A stretch of 64,000 bases of DNA from Melampsora larici-populina 98AG31 (GCF_000204055.1 NW_006768773.1:154182-218181); one strand, 5' to 3'. Counted from the stretch's first letter, positions 1-12,034 are shown. Numbers and translations are program-made. Notes: a model not told the origin generated them from the sequence alone.

Positions 1-327
1 TTTGGCCTAGGGTATAAAGGTAGATTGGGCAGTTACAGGTGTAAGTAGCTGGGTTTTGGAGGTACTAGGGTGTGTAGGGTAGTTTTGGGATCTGTAGAAG
101 TTGAAGAACAAGGTTTTGGAGGAAAATCAAGGTTTAATTATTTTTTTACTTGCTGCGGGAAGGTTTTTTTTGGAGAACTGCGTTGGGGAACATAGTAAAA
201 AACAGCTTGTTTACATCTGTTTTTGAACTGTAGGACCTTTACGGGGATTCTTAAAACTTACCAAAGCTTGCAGATTGTGATTTTCAAGGTTGGAGCTTAA
301 TTTTGGTGGTAGTAAGGTTGCTAGAAG
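1..327. other. No gene seen; left flank of hAT element
   Basis: GT-rich and AT-rich sequence with no convincing reading frame. It ends with the octamer GCTAGAAG (320-327), which is repeated at 5531-5538 and reads as the left target-site duplication of the hAT transposon that follows. Confidence 0.6.
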
Positions 328-364
328 CAGCACCTGAAGCAATCCGCTTCGATCCGCTTTTTAG

Positions 365-525
365 CAGTTTTTTTGTAGAGTGGCGGTGTTCCGCTACATA
401 GGAAACCCGCTTGCGCTCCGCTCTCAGGACAGGCCCGCTACATGGCCTGTGTAGCACAGCGGGTTTTGGAACCGCTCTCGCTCCGCTTTGTCAAATTTTG
501 AGCGGGGGCAGCGGCCCGAGGCGGC
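365..525. repeat. GC-rich subterminal array of hAT (left)
   Basis: Sharply GC-rich block in AT-rich surroundings with repeats of CGCTCCGCT, CCGCT and GCGGG words. Its counterpart lies at 5310-5530 inside the other end. Subterminal repeats of this kind are the usual binding sites of hAT transposases; that role is inferred here. Confidence 0.55.
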
Positions 526-892
526 GGTTTTTATTCACAATTTTTTTTTAATATTGACAAAGCAAAGAAATATGTACAAGTTAATCAAATAACAAAATAT
601 ACTGAAAGGGGCATTAATGAGTGACTAGAAACGTTAAAGAAGGAAAACTAAATAAACAAGCATACTGAAAAGAACATTAATGAGTGACTAGAAAGGTTAA
701 ACAAGGAAAAAATCAAAAACAAACCATATACTAAGGGGGAAATTAAGGAGTGACTGGAAAGGTTACAAAAACAAAAAGAAGTTGAGAACAAAATTAGGAA
801 AAGGAGACAGACAAGAAGAAAAAAAACATATTGAAGACAAACACGAGGCCAAAGAAAAAAGTAAGACAAAAGTATGGAAAATAAAGATGTCC

Positions 893-3800
893 TCATTTGC
901 GTGCATGACTTTCAAACGAGGAAAGATACAAAAGGGCATCAGAGAATTTGTCCTCTGTCATGATACCCCCTCTTAGCCATTCCCTGAATCCGACTGCACG
1001 AGATATGGTCTTCGGTTTTAAGGAACCTCGTCCAGGAACAGCTATGTCAGCTGCCGAGGAGAAGGTCCGTTCTGAAGCGCACGATGTACCAGAAATTGTG
1101 AGGTAGTCGCGTGCCAAGGAGGCAAGAACCTGTAAGTCAGGTTCGTTTTGCTGTCACAGCCCAAATACAAGATAGATGAGTCAGTCAATTGTTCAAATGC
1201 GGGTTACTGAAAGGAAACTTACCTCCCACCACGACAGTTCTGATTGGCCAGGCACAATCAGATTACTTCCCTGCAAGTAAGACTCAAGTTCGGAAGCACG
1301 GATTGAATCAGGAGTTCGAAGGCTAGCAGACAATGTGAAAAGATCAAATTGATCAAAGGTTGAGGTTTCATTCAAGCCAGAAGGAGGAGTTGGAGATGGA
1401 GTGCAGGTCGGAGTGACTGTCCAATTTTCCAACGCAGTGTTGAAGCAGTCTTCAATAAGCTGCCTAGCTCGCGCAGCATGATCAGGGTGATGTAATTCAA
1501 AAAATCGGAGTCGATACTTGGGGTTTAAGACAGTTGCCAAGATTACTACATCAGAACTCAAAGCTTCGTCCTGATAAACGGAAAGCTGGGCCAACATGAC
1601 TTTGATCATGTCTCGGAGGCTCGGGAAGATGGTGGTAGAGTGTAGCTCGGTCAGGGAGTCTTTCACGCGAAGGTACTCTGCAAGCAGCATCGATCCAGAT
1701 ATCGTGTTCCCTTCCATACGTTTGGTTGAAAGACAAAACACCTATCATAGAGAATAAAAAGATTGAATCAGAAAAGGATTAATGAAATCAATAAATTAGA
1801 ATGTACAAACTAAAAAAGAGAAATTAAGACGCTTACTTCCAAGACCTTGCATAAGGAATCGACTGCATCCCACTCATCCATAGACATCATGATACCATTG
1901 TAGTATCTGGTCTTTCGATCGCCGATGAGAATAGAATCGACAACCTACAACAAGTGCATCATTAGAATCGAAATGTTAGTATGAGATCTGATTCCAAAGA
2001 TTGAGAAAAAGAAAGCACTGCAAACATCATTCGGGTTCCCCAAGTGGGCAGGAAAAAATGATTGGGAGTATGATTTGTCATAAAATGGTCTATCACTCCA
2101 CACCTGAACCATAACACCCACACTACATATGTGTAGCAGGCTCAGTGAATATGTGGTTATCATGTACATACAGTTCTGCTCAGTTATCTGCTCATCAGGA
2201 TAAGTTCTTCATATGTAATACATGCTGTAACTTCTTTCAGATTGAAAAAAGCTTCCAAAAGATTGACTACATACACTGACTCAATGTTTTGGTGTGATCT
2301 CATCAACTCAACTGCATGTAACACACTTTCTGTTACTAAGACATAGCTTCAACAATATTGCTTGAGTAGCTACAGAATGATATGTAGTAAATTTTTGGGA
2401 AAAAAATTCCAAAGTCGAAAAAGTTACATGTGGTATAACATGTGATTTATTTATTCTGATGGGCAAAAAACTGAGCAGACCTGTATGTACATGATAGACA
2501 ACTATTGACTCAGCTTGCTGCGCATATGTAGTGTGGGTGAAATGGCTCAGGTGTGCAGTATTAGATTCTTTTATGAAAAACTGTACTATTAATCATTTTC
2601 CTCTTCCAAATTGGGGAAGTTGAATGATGTTTACAGTGAAGAGAACTCACGTCGCGTGCAGCCACAAGGTGAGAATACATCGCAAGATCGATGTTCCAAC
2701 GCACCCCCCAGCCAGCGATTGGTCCTGGGCCACGATATCCCATCTGGTCAGCACGTGCGTGAAACTCGCCTCGCCTGGCGTTACTCCGGGTAAGCAAGGC
2801 ATTGAACTCCTTCAACTATGAAAAGAACAGTCAAATTAGCTATTGAATAAGATAGAAGAGGAATAGTAAAGGTGACTCACTTTCATTGTACCTTTTACCA
2901 CCACACATCCATCAATTGGAACATCTTCATAGGATGGATAACGATCATCTTCTTCATCCTTGTCGCTCGAGATGGCCGTATCGCAATGAGGTTGAGGATG
3001 TAGGACATCATCCTCATCGTCGGAATCATCGTAGTTGATAGCACTGTTGGTGAGATCATCGTTTAAGAGTACCGTGGGAACAGGAATGGACGCATTGAGA
3101 GGGATGGTTGGCTTTATTTGACCAGCGGCTAATCCTAAAACTTTGAGCCCCTTCTTGACAACCAACCCAAGCTTGTGGGCAAAGCAGCGGACATGATTCT
3201 TGGCCGAATCCCAGTCGATCGGATCATCACACTCGGAGAACATTACCTCCATCTCCCTAGCCATGGTATTGTTGGATGATCCAGAGTCGGTGGTTTGACC
3301 TAGAATGTAAAATCGAAGAAAAACACAAGAGACAAACAGAAAAGAAATAAAAAATTAGTTCAACTTAAAAAGGCTGAAACAAAAAGAAATCACTCATCTT
3401 TTTATGGAGACCATGAGTCATCAAGAATCGTGCCACGGGCTGAGCAAGTAAATAACCAAATTTGTTCCAAGCTACTAGCTTCAAAGTGAGATGAACAGTT
3501 TTATACTTCCAATTTTCGTCGATATAGTTGGCCGAAACCCCAATGAAGGCATATCGATTTCCTTTGGTGGTCCATACATCATGGACCAAGGAAAACTTGC
3601 CAGAATTGTTCTATTTTGAGTCGCAAGTAAGAACAGTCAGTTAGTTATCTCTGATGTGCCAATAAACCAAGAAGAATCAACATACCAATACTAAAGCAAT
3701 GGCTGCTGAACTTAAGCTGAGGTACAACTCCTTGGCCATACCAGCAGCCCAAGTTGGACTCCTCAACGCAGCTCGGCGATTGGCTAGCTTGAAAGCTGCA

Positions 3801-4818
3801 CGGAGAGGGGTGTCGTAGAATCTATTGAAAGGGAGAGCGTGTTTTAAGATCCATATTACCAGAACAATGTTGCATAACTCGACGCTGAAAGTAGCTTGCG
3901 ATAGGAAAGCGTCAAGGGTGGGTTGGCCGTTGAGATCGTTGGTAGCAGTCGCAGAGACTGCTTGCTCTTGAGCCCAAGTCAGCGGGAGGACGGCGCCACT
4001 TTCGATGGCTTGAGATCGTCGAGGGCAAGCTGATCGACCCTTAGCCCCATCACGGTGAGCATAAAGGTTATAGTGAGTGCGAAGACCACGCACAAACATG
4101 GCCTTGCACCACCGACACCTGTATGACCTGGGGTTGTCACCGGTCTATTGATGATGATAAGAAGCAGAAAGAAATTAAAGATGATATAGAAGAAAAAGAG
4201 AAATAAAATGACTTACTTCGCCTTTTATATGAGTCGGAGGATGGAAGTATTCAAGTAATTTAGTAACCCTTCCAAGTTGATCTTTTTGAACGCCTGGTGT
4301 CTCAACCACCTGAATGTCGGAGTCCTGATTGATATTGATGCAATCAGGTATCCCGGGCTGTGTGAAAAAGAGAAGTACATCAGTGAGATTGAATAACGGA
4401 CAGCCTTGAGAATCTGAAGAGGACTTACTGGTATGCCAACGGCCTTTTTCTTAGGCTTCTTCGATGGCCCTCGAGCTAAGTTTGATGAGGCTCCAGAGCC
4501 CCTAGGCCGACCTTTACCTTTCCCCCGCGGAGCCTTTGCCTTCGGAACTTTCTTTTTCTTCTTTAGCAATGATAAAAAAAACTTCGCTCGGGTGATTTCA
4601 ACGACAGATTCGTAATCGGAGTCGGAGGCAGCTTCCGAAGTATCAGGGGGTGGAAAGTCTGGCAAGTCACTAGCATCTGAGGTGCGATGAACGGATCTGC
4701 GAGAATCGGGAGATTGAATGACATAGCCTGGCTTAGGTTCAGGGCAGGTGGTTCTGGTTCGAAGACTAGGACCGGTATTGGTGGATGGAGGGGCAAGACT
4801 AGAAGCTGAATGCGCCAT
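893..4818 (-). CDS. hAT transposase (BED finger, RNase H fold, dimerization domain)
   Basis: Cut-and-paste transposase of the hAT superfamily. Nine exons join in frame: 4818-4429, 4357-4217, 4144-3686, 3610-3394, 3299-2881, 2815-2651, 1944-1837, 1741-1223 and 1129-893, giving about 884 aa with no internal stop. The N-terminus is basic and low-complexity (KKKKK, KGKGRPRG). A BED-type zinc finger follows in exon 3 (CRWC, then H...H around RTHYNLYAH). Next come the catalytic-core motif VHDVWTTKGNR in exon 4 and CFAHKL in exon 5, with an acidic linker. The last exon holds the C-terminal dimerization signature LTISGTSCASERTFSS. The intron 1945-2650 contains a 623-bp MITE; without it the intron would be about 80 bp, like the others. 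Start chosen at the first ATG before the basic region. Family assignment is firm; activity is not tested. Confidence 0.87.
2016..2638. mobile_element. CACTA-type MITE, 623 bp, copy 1
   Basis: Non-autonomous element starting CACTGCAAACATCATTC and ending with its imperfect complement GAATGATGTTTACAGTG. The inverted ends run for more than 100 bp. The 3-bp duplication AAG flanks it (2013-2015, 2639-2641). CACTG termini with 3-bp duplications point to the CACTA/EnSpm group. It lies in an intron of the hAT transposase, about 10 bp inside the 5' splice site. A second copy of identical length lies inverted at 50852-51474. Short reading frames inside it are not genes. Confidence 0.85.
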
Positions 4819-5309
4819 AACAGTATCAAGACTATTGGATCGAATCAAGATCAATAAGAGAAAATAACAAGACAAGTATCAGTTTTGAATAATAATTGAA
4901 GTTATAAGTTTGCGATTAAGGAAACTGGGAACAGATCGAGCGAAAGAACTCACTTTATATAGACTCGAAGACGGTATGAGTCACAGTCTTCTGGCTTGCA
5001 AAGGTGGGAGAAGGTTTGATAAAGGTGTGAAGAAAAAGCCATATCTATCGAGCTACTGCATAGAAAAGAGGTTATTGGTCATCACTTTGGCTCAGAAAAA
5101 ACAAGAAAAGGGATATGAAAGCTTACGAGATTTGACTTTGCCTTGCATGGTAGGCCAGGATGGAGGGTTCTTCAAACATTTGGTGCAATATGAGTGAGGT
5201 TTGGTGACATATGGGGGGATCTCAATCGTTCGTGATGGCTTTCGAAGCGATCGTGGCTTTGGTTGGGGTGAAAACGTAGGCAGGGGTGATGTCGATCTCT
5301 ATTTGAGAG

Positions 5310-5530
5310 TTGACATCAGCTGACCGCTGCATGCCGCTCTGAGAGTATGCTGCGGGGCGTGAGTTTGTCCTGCCGCGCTAAATCCGCGACCCGCTGCGTG
5401 GCCAGCCTTGAAGAGAAAGCGGTGACGGGTCGCTTTGACCCGCTACTTCAAAAAATTCGAAGCGGTGACGGGGCGACCCGCCCCGCAACCGCTCCGCAAC
5501 CGCTTTTTGTGGCGGGTCGCCTTGAGTGTT
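5310..5530. repeat. GC-rich subterminal array of hAT (right)
   Basis: GC-rich block with repeated AGCGGTGACGGG, CGACCCGC and CAACCGCT words, in the orientation expected for the partner of the left array. It borders the right GCTAGAAG duplication. Presumed transposase-binding region. Confidence 0.55.
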
Positions 5531-5538
5531 GCTAGAAG

Positions 5539-6579
5539 TGTCTCATTGTAAATTTTGAGGGCAGCTTAACGGCACTTTGGTTACGGCTCTTGGCGGTTTA
5601 TCCCCCTTGGGTTGTTTCTTCCCCTTGAGGCTCTGCCTACGCTCCACAGTGTAGGAGTTCTACATCGGTGGTATCGAGGGTTTGTCGGTGGTATGGTGGT
5701 GATGGTGGTAAACAGCTGTTGATCGGTTTGGATGGTCAACAGCTGCCCAAATCTCATACCTTGATTGAAGCATATGCTTCAAAAAAGGCCTGTATTTGGC
5801 CTGTATGACTTTCAAAAAAAAGATTTGGTTTTTTCAATTGGTCAAGCCAATCTGGATTGACTGTAGTTCTAGTCTTTTAGGTATCATACAATAGGTATAA
5901 ATGATAAATCTGTTTGTTTGCCTCAAATACATGTGAATCTCAATCTATGCTATCAAATTTTGCCTTTTTTCCCTGTTTTGCACTTAAAATTGGCCTTCAA
6001 TGTTACATGTGAATATTTGAAACTCAAACTTGTCCCTTTGGCATGTTTTTGTGCTCAAAAATGAGGCTGGCCCTGAGGCCTGTAATTCAAGGTGCGCCTC
6101 ACCTGGTCCATTTCTGGGAGCCCTTGGGTCTACTTTTGGCCAGGAAAAGCCTTGTGCCACCACCCTCACACCTAATCTTGAGTCATAGCCCTACATAAAA
6201 GTGCTACACACTGTCTTACCATCTGCAAAAAAACTCTACAAGAACTCATGAATTAGTAAGTATAGTCCATTGCAGAGAATCCAGGTAGCCCATACTCTAA
6301 AATAACCCATAGTTTTTGGGTTCCATGAAATTAACATGTGTGATCCAATTTTGCAATTTGGACCAAACAATTTACAATAACACACCCTCAACCCAGTGGG
6401 TGTGCTAAAGTTGAACATCATGCCTCAACCATTCAGTTTTTCTTTACACTGCATATATAATGTGTTTCTCCATGGTGAAAAATGATTGAATTTATGAGAA
6501 AATGATTGACAAAAAATCGAACCTGGGATTGAGGGCTCAATTTTGCCCCACAATGCTTGAAAAAAAATCTGGGGAGATA
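5539..6579. other. Intergenic, no gene supported
   Basis: About 1 kb of AT-rich sequence between the hAT element and the next inverted-repeat element. Only short frames without recognisable content occur. It may be remnant repeat sequence. Confidence 0.5.
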
Positions 6580-6581
6580 TA

Positions 6582-6681
6582 CAGCTGTTCCAGGAATTGG
6601 TGTCATGGTCGCACCAATTCCTGGTGTTTTTCCCCCCAGCGCCACCGGGCTGTACAGGCAGTGCGCAGCGCAGCACAGCTG
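6582..6681 (+). repeat. Left inverted terminal repeat with internal hairpin
   Basis: Contains a 35-bp near-perfect palindrome built on CCAGGAATTGGTG and its complement, then CCCCCCAGCGCCACCGGGCTG. Its reverse complement recurs at 11930-12032. The block ends in ACAGCTG plus TA, so it could also be a solo 100-bp MITE. Confidence 0.7.
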
Positions 6682-7043
6682 TAACGGGGTGTGGACTAGT
6701 CTATCCGGCATCATCGGATGCCCTAATGTACCGGTCACGGTAGTTTGTTTGGGGTTATTTGCAAAACCGGTTCAGTCACCCACTAGATCTATCCACCACC
6801 ACACAAATCCACCACGATACCTCCATCCACATCCACCACAATCCACAATACCTAACTCCTCCACCACTTCCTGACCTATATCGACCTATATCGATCCAAG
6901 CCCACGAATCGACACAGGGTTGACCCAAAATGAAGTCATGTTTGGTCAACCCTTCTTTCAATTCAGTCACGCAAAGCCATCCGAACAATCACTTCAACCA
7001 CGAAGTGACCCATCGCTCCTCCCGGCCTCGCTCACCCCTTAAA

Positions 7044-9785
7044 ATGACGGCGTCTCTGACTGATTCCCCCATCAAGAAACAATTTATTGTCAATAAACAC
7101 TCATTTGTCATCCAAGATTCCGTGTTCTCAATTATCACTCGCAGTATGGTCAATAAAAAAACTTCCAACGTATCCTCGTATGCTTGTTCCCTTCAATCTG
7201 TTCATGTCCTATCTTTTTATTCTTTTTGAAACCCTCCAATTCGCCTTATTTTCTTTTTGATTCCCTCCAATGATTCCATATCCTTTCTTTTTTTCTCTTT
7301 GATACATCCACTGACAAGTTTTACTTTATTTCTTTACAATTCCATCAGGTCGGCTGCTGGCAAGATCAATGTCATGTCCTGGGTCCTTCGGAATCGCACC
7401 TATTCACAAGTTCTTATGGGACAAAATATTGAGAGACCTACGTAAGTTTTTTTTCCAACTCATTGAATCACACTGACTAACTTTGGTACTTATTGTTTCT
7501 CCAACCTCCACACCAAACGTGCCCAGGGTTACCAGGAGTTCAATATTCCCCACTTCGAATGGTTCAATCATGCCACCCCACCTTATTGCTCCCTCGCTCA
7601 TTAGTGCCTCATCACCCCTAGCATCGCCTTGCAAGGAGCCTTCTAAGCGAACTTATCACCAAGACAGCACGATAAACCCCTCAATGAAAGCTTTTCGAAA
7701 TGGTAGACCTTCGGCCCTCACTCCTTCCGGCTCACAAGCTTCTTTGGTATCAACCATGAACCCAGCTTCTTCGGTATCAACCTTGAACCCCCATCTCAAC
7801 CCTTTGATATGTGACACGCCCGACTCTTCAGAACTGTTCCCAGAGCTTCCTCCTTCGATTGTCCGCTCAACTTGGTCAACTCCGGTCAACCCGATTCCAG
7901 ATTCTTGTTCCTCAAAGAAGAGGTCGGCTACGGCGCTTGACCTGGACTGTGACCACCCGGACAACGATTATGGTAGGTCCAAAGTGATACTGGTTCTTTA
8001 CCCGAAATGAAATTCATACTGACATTCATGTGATGTAGATCTAAGTCAGGAAACTGACCAACTAGATGCTGATTATGGTCAGTGATGACATCAATTTGTT
8101 CTTTACCTGAATGATCGTCAAACTGACAAACCATGCTTTTCTTCGCAGATCAATCTCTCGATATGCTCAACGAGGACGAAGATGATGGTAAGCCCTTTCT
8201 CGAGCTTTCTCTTGTTATTTCACCCTCATGAATGTCAAACTGACATCTATGCTTTTCAGATATACCTTTAGATATTTTCGAAGACCCCAAACCAAACCCC
8301 GATTTTCCAGTTGCTGGACCTGTTGACTCTCAACCTGAAGACCCCAATCGTGCGCGTACCTTCCAAGTCGCGTTCAACCTCTGGCAACCGGTGGTTCCCG
8401 AGGATCCCGAACCCTCGGCTTCTAACGGAAAGAAACGCAAGAAATCTCAAACCTCTCGCAAGACACCAACTCCCAAGTTCGAGAACTACAACCCTAAGGT
8501 CCCCCACAAGTTTTTCATCACGGACCCCGATATCCACTTTGCTTTATTCAGATCGGGGCTATTCAGCAGCTGTGACAAGCGACTCGATGGGGTATCTGTT
8601 TCACTTAGAAAAGCCTGGTATGACAATACCATCGAAATTCAGGGTTTCATTCACGGGTCTCGTCATCACAAGGCCACCAAAATCGGTATTGATGATAACA
8701 ATAGTTTTCAAGAGTTCATTGGCTTAACTCTGTCGGTTCCTGCTTCCACGGTCATGGGTTTCAAAATCTACCACGAAAACCCTAAACTCACTTCCAACGT
8801 CCAAAGGAACTTGGAGATTGCGCGAAAACGTTCAGCCCCTAAGGTACCTTCTTCTGATGACGAAGCTCACCCGGAATCAGACCACTCGGCAGGGGTAAGT
8901 GATCTTATTCTTGCCTACACTCATAAGTCACCTGAGCTCACTTTGCTTTGCCTTTGCTTCATTAGTCCGAAATCTTGAGCAATGGCGAGCGACACTTTCG
9001 CAAGCTGTGGGCACGGTTTTCAAAGGACTTCACTGCGGGCGAAAATGTCACGTATGCGCTGAATCCAAAGGACCCGAATCTTTGTGTCGTGCTCAGCATC
9101 GCGCGCATCCGCACATGGGCGAGCGATTGGGTAAGTCTTTGTCATCTTCCATCCCTTTGACACTCTTTTTGTTGATCACCACTCGCTCTGGACTTAGGCT
9201 GAAGGTGTGGTAGGTGTTGATGAGGTCAATCCACCATCTAAGCGGCCGGATTTCCGTTGGATTCCCGTTGCTGAATACGAGAAGGAAAAACACTGCCTTA
9301 ATGGTCGAACCAAACCTGGACCTGCGGAGCCGACTTCTACTACTTCAGGAACAGTGGTGCACCACAACTATTATGGTGCACCTTTCCCTTCAGCCACCCA
9401 GCCTTTCACCTCAGCGGCTTTTCCTTTGGCCACCCAACCCTTCAGCCAGGCTGCTGTCCCGCCCTCCCAACCCTTTGCTTCGCCCCATCCAGTTCCTGCA
9501 CCCACTCTCATCGCTCCCTCTGATACGGCTCGATTGTCGCCGCCTCCTGAGATGCCATGTTTCGAAGACTTCCTCATTTTCGCGGGGATCAAACCGGAAA
9601 TGAAGAAAACTCGGGAAATTTTAAATGACGAAGGGATCAATGATTTTCGTCGACTTTTGGACTGCAAGACATACTCTTTTGAAAGCTTCCGAAGTATGGG
9701 GATAGCTTTTGCTCACGCTGATGACCTTTACAAGGCTGTTGCTGAGTACAATCAATACCTGAAATCCCCTCGAGAATCTTCTTGA
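7044..9785 (+). CDS. Large cargo protein with C-terminal SAM-like domain
   Basis: Eight exons join without a stop: 7044-7177, 7349-7441, 7527-7972, 8039-8077, 8149-8187, 8260-8894, 8966-9130 and 9198-9785, for about 712 aa. The first 220 residues are Ser/Pro-rich, followed by short acidic exons and a basic stretch (KKRKKSQTSRK). A globular region follows (around FFITDPDIHFALFRSG and KAWYDNTIEIQGF), then a Pro/Ala/Ser linker. The last 75 residues form a SAM-like helical domain (CFEDFLIFAGI, EGINDFRRLL, SMGIAF) that resembles the C-terminus of the gene at 46428-47147. Exons 4 and 5, with their flanking introns, look duplicated. Function unknown; a DNA- or protein-binding accessory of the transposon is inferred. 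Position inside the Tc1/mariner ends suggests it moves with them. The 5' exon is the least certain. Confidence 0.7.
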
Positions 9786-10257
9786 TTCAATTCATGTTTC
9801 TCTTTGTTTTTCTTTCTTTGTGATCAAAAGAAATCAATCTTAGGAACTCTTGTGATACGTTTCTTATTACTTTGTGAGATCTTTCTTAATCTTTTGTGAG
9901 ATCTTTCCCCAATCTTGTGTATTTGGTCTAGTGCAACGCCTCAGTTTGTGTTTGGCGCGATCAAGAAAGAACTATCCCCCCCTTAAAACTGTGTCATGTG
10001 TTTGTCAATCTTTCTCTTGGTTGTTCGAGTTTATCAATGTTTCTGTTGGTTGTTGGAGTCATACCTGGTGAATGCTGAGGTTGGTTAAACCTCTATGTGC
10101 AAAGATTCGATGTGCGATATCTACGGTGCCTTGAGATTGACAAAATGTGCCTCCTTACAATCTACCCCAGACCTTTACCCCAGAGTTTTTTTCTGGGGGA
10201 TCTCTCAAACCGGACTTTGCTTTCGCCCTTCAAAGTGGGTCACTTACAAAATTGGAA

Positions 10258-10495
10258 ACTTGTCAAATTGAGAATCGTCTTTTGAATTGAACATGTCAAA
10301 AAACGAGTCTCAGCTCTCACATGAGGGACTCTATCTTCGATGAGGTTTTCTCACGGTCCGGCTGTGTGAAACAATCGGATGTCAATTTGAGACTCGTCCT
10401 TTGAATTGAACAGTTCAAAAAACGAGTCTTAACTCTCACATGAACGATTTGTTCTTTGATGGGGTTTTCTCACAGTCAGGCTCAGGCAATCATTC
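10258..10495. repeat. Two tandem copies of a 119-bp unit
   Basis: The block around TTTGAATTGAAC...AAAAAACGAGTCT recurs 119 bp later, followed in both by CTCACATGA and by a GGTTTTCTCAC block. The copies have diverged moderately. They lie between the cargo gene and the transposase. No gene is seen in the rest of 9786-10597. Confidence 0.65.
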
Positions 10496-10597
10496 GGTGT
10501 GATTCAAATAAGCTTGACAGCATGTTCATTTCATCAAGGCAAAAATAGTAAAATGGCTTGACTCCATTTTACTACGGCGGTCGGATCAAGAAGAGTA

Positions 10598-11714
10598 CTA
10601 AAGCCAATAGCCACATACTGCATACAACTTGCCCATAAGCTGAGATGTAAACAATTTCCAAGTTGTATCCATAATAACATCAATTTTATCTTCAGTGGCG
10701 GTTTGAATGAGGATTTGGGTGCGTCGAAAGTGATATTTAAGCACGCTGAAAGCCTTCTCAATCGGGTTGAGATCGGGCGAGTATGGTGGGAGGTATAAGA
10801 TGCGGATCCCTCGTTTGGCGGCGAGATCATTGATCCGACCTCCGTGGTGGATCCTTGCATTATCCATCACTAAAACTGAGTTGGCCTGAGGGTAAGGATT
10901 CATCATAGGAAACTATGGAAAGTGCAAGTCAGTTTAAGAAATTAAAAGAGGAATGATCGATGGGAAAACAAACTTACCAAACGATGTTTGAGGAATCCCT
11001 CAAAGTCATCTCAGTAATAGCTACCCTCTTGGCAGTCCACAGCTAATACACCGCCTTGGAAGATCGCCGGGAGCAGTGGGTATCGTTTCCCGCCACGACT
11101 CCATGGAATTCGGGTGGTACGATGACCTCGTCTAGCGCGGCCAAATGTCCTACCAAGATTTCTTTCCTGGACCGAGCACTCGTCTGGATCGAATGAGAAG
11201 TCAGGGATGGATTTGATTCAAAAGATGATCAAAGAAAAGACTCACCAAGGAAAACAATCATGTTGGGGTTCAGAGCACTGGCTGCAAATAGATACTTAGC
11301 CCTCTTCGAAGGACTCTGGTTAGGGTGCACAGTCCGAGCCTTTTTGTGAGTCAGGTGGAGTCAATCCTTGAGATCACTCGCAATCGTTTGCAATGCGACC
11401 CATTCGCCGGTTTGTCGATAAACCACAAAGCAATACTCATCCAAGTACAGAGCCGGATTGCTGTCTAATAACTCTAACATAAAGTCTCGATCGTCGTCGT
11501 CCAGACGGGTAGTTCTTCCAAGGCGACGGTAATCTTCAGGGTTTTGAATAACCGAATAGGTGCGTCGATACAAGGAGTGCCAACGGGATATCGTTCGCGC
11601 GCTGACTGGAGACTTCAACAGGCGCCGGACTTGATCAATGGTTTTCCCAGTGCGGAGGTGCTGCACCGCCAGGACCTTGATGCCAGTATCGTATGGACCA
11701 CGTCGAGATCGCAT
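10598..11714 (-). pseudogene. Tc1/mariner-like (DDE_3) transposase, decayed
   Basis: Three exons are visible on the minus strand: 11714-11246, 11185-10978 and 10912-10598. Exon 1 has an N-terminal helix-turn-helix (TIDQVRRLL, SARTISRWHSLY). The catalytic motifs are VFL-DECSVQERN across intron 1, VLVMDNARIHH, and YSPDLNPIEKAF, which together give the DDE triad. Lesions: an in-frame TGA at 11361-11363, a frameshift in an A-run near 11161, and a second TGA at 11011-11013. Introns show clean GTGAGT/GTAAGT donors. About 330 codons remain, within the family's normal size. It is close to the right terminal repeat, as expected for its own element. Not expected to be functional as it stands. Confidence 0.85.
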
Positions 11715-11929
11715 CGCTAGAATGAGGGCATGGGATAGTCAGCAAGTTGGTTTTATCTCTATAAAAGGGGAGAAACAAAGGAGAAACGAACCTAGGGATG
11801 AGGAGGTGGTGCGATGATGAGGGTGGTGAATGATTTGGGGGTGGGCAAACCAAATTTGATGTGGAAAATTTTTTCACCTTAGAATGACGGGGTTCGAGTA
11901 TGGGTAACTCGTGGTTCGGGGCTGAACTG

Positions 11930-12032
11930 CCCTTCTCCCCGCTGCGCGGCCCACTGCCTGTACAGCCCGGTGGCGCTGGGGGGAAAACACCAGGAATTGG
12001 TGCGACCATGACACCAATTCCTGGAACAGCTG
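11930..12032 (-). repeat. Right inverted terminal repeat with internal hairpin
   Basis: Reverse complement of 6582-6681 over about 95 bp, ending in CAGCTG followed by TA at 12033-12034. Same internal palindrome as the left copy. Confidence 0.7.
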
Positions 12033-12034
12033 TA

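Larger units (their letters stand above)
328..5530 (-). mobile_element. hAT superfamily DNA transposon, complete
   Basis: A 5.2-kb element flanked by a perfect 8-bp direct repeat, GCTAGAAG, at 320-327 and 5531-5538. Eight-bp duplications are diagnostic of hAT elements. The termini are imperfect inverted repeats (left begins CAGCACCTGAAGCAATCCGC; the right end read inward begins AACACTCAAGGCGACCCGCC). Both ends carry GC-rich subterminal blocks. The single gene inside encodes a BED-finger hAT transposase on the minus strand with all exons open. A 623-bp MITE is nested in one intron. Seen: duplication, ends and gene. Known: hAT biology. Inferred: recent arrival, because the duplication is still perfect. 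Confidence 0.85.
6582..12032. mobile_element. Probable composite Tc1/mariner element with cargo gene
   Basis: Two near-identical sequences of about 95 bp in opposite orientation bound 5.45 kb. Each begins CAGCTGTTCCAGGAATTGG directly after TA (6580-6581 on the left; TA at 12033-12034 on the right), as expected for Tc1/mariner target duplications. Inside the right end lies a minus-strand DDE transposase of this superfamily (10598-11714). The left two thirds hold a plus-strand eight-exon gene (7044-9785), convergent with the transposase. No other inverted-repeat partner appears near the transposase. Alternative: the two ends are independent small repeats, because the left copy also contains a second CAGCTG followed by TA near 6681. 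Confidence 0.5.

Noticed and set aside
648..976. Overlapping short frames, one Leu/Phe-rich
   Set aside because: Low-complexity AT-rich DNA inside the noncoding left arm of the hAT element; no splice links and no homology pattern.
1945..2169. Frame shared with 51321-51566
   Set aside because: The similarity is explained by the duplicated 623-bp MITE, not by a conserved gene.
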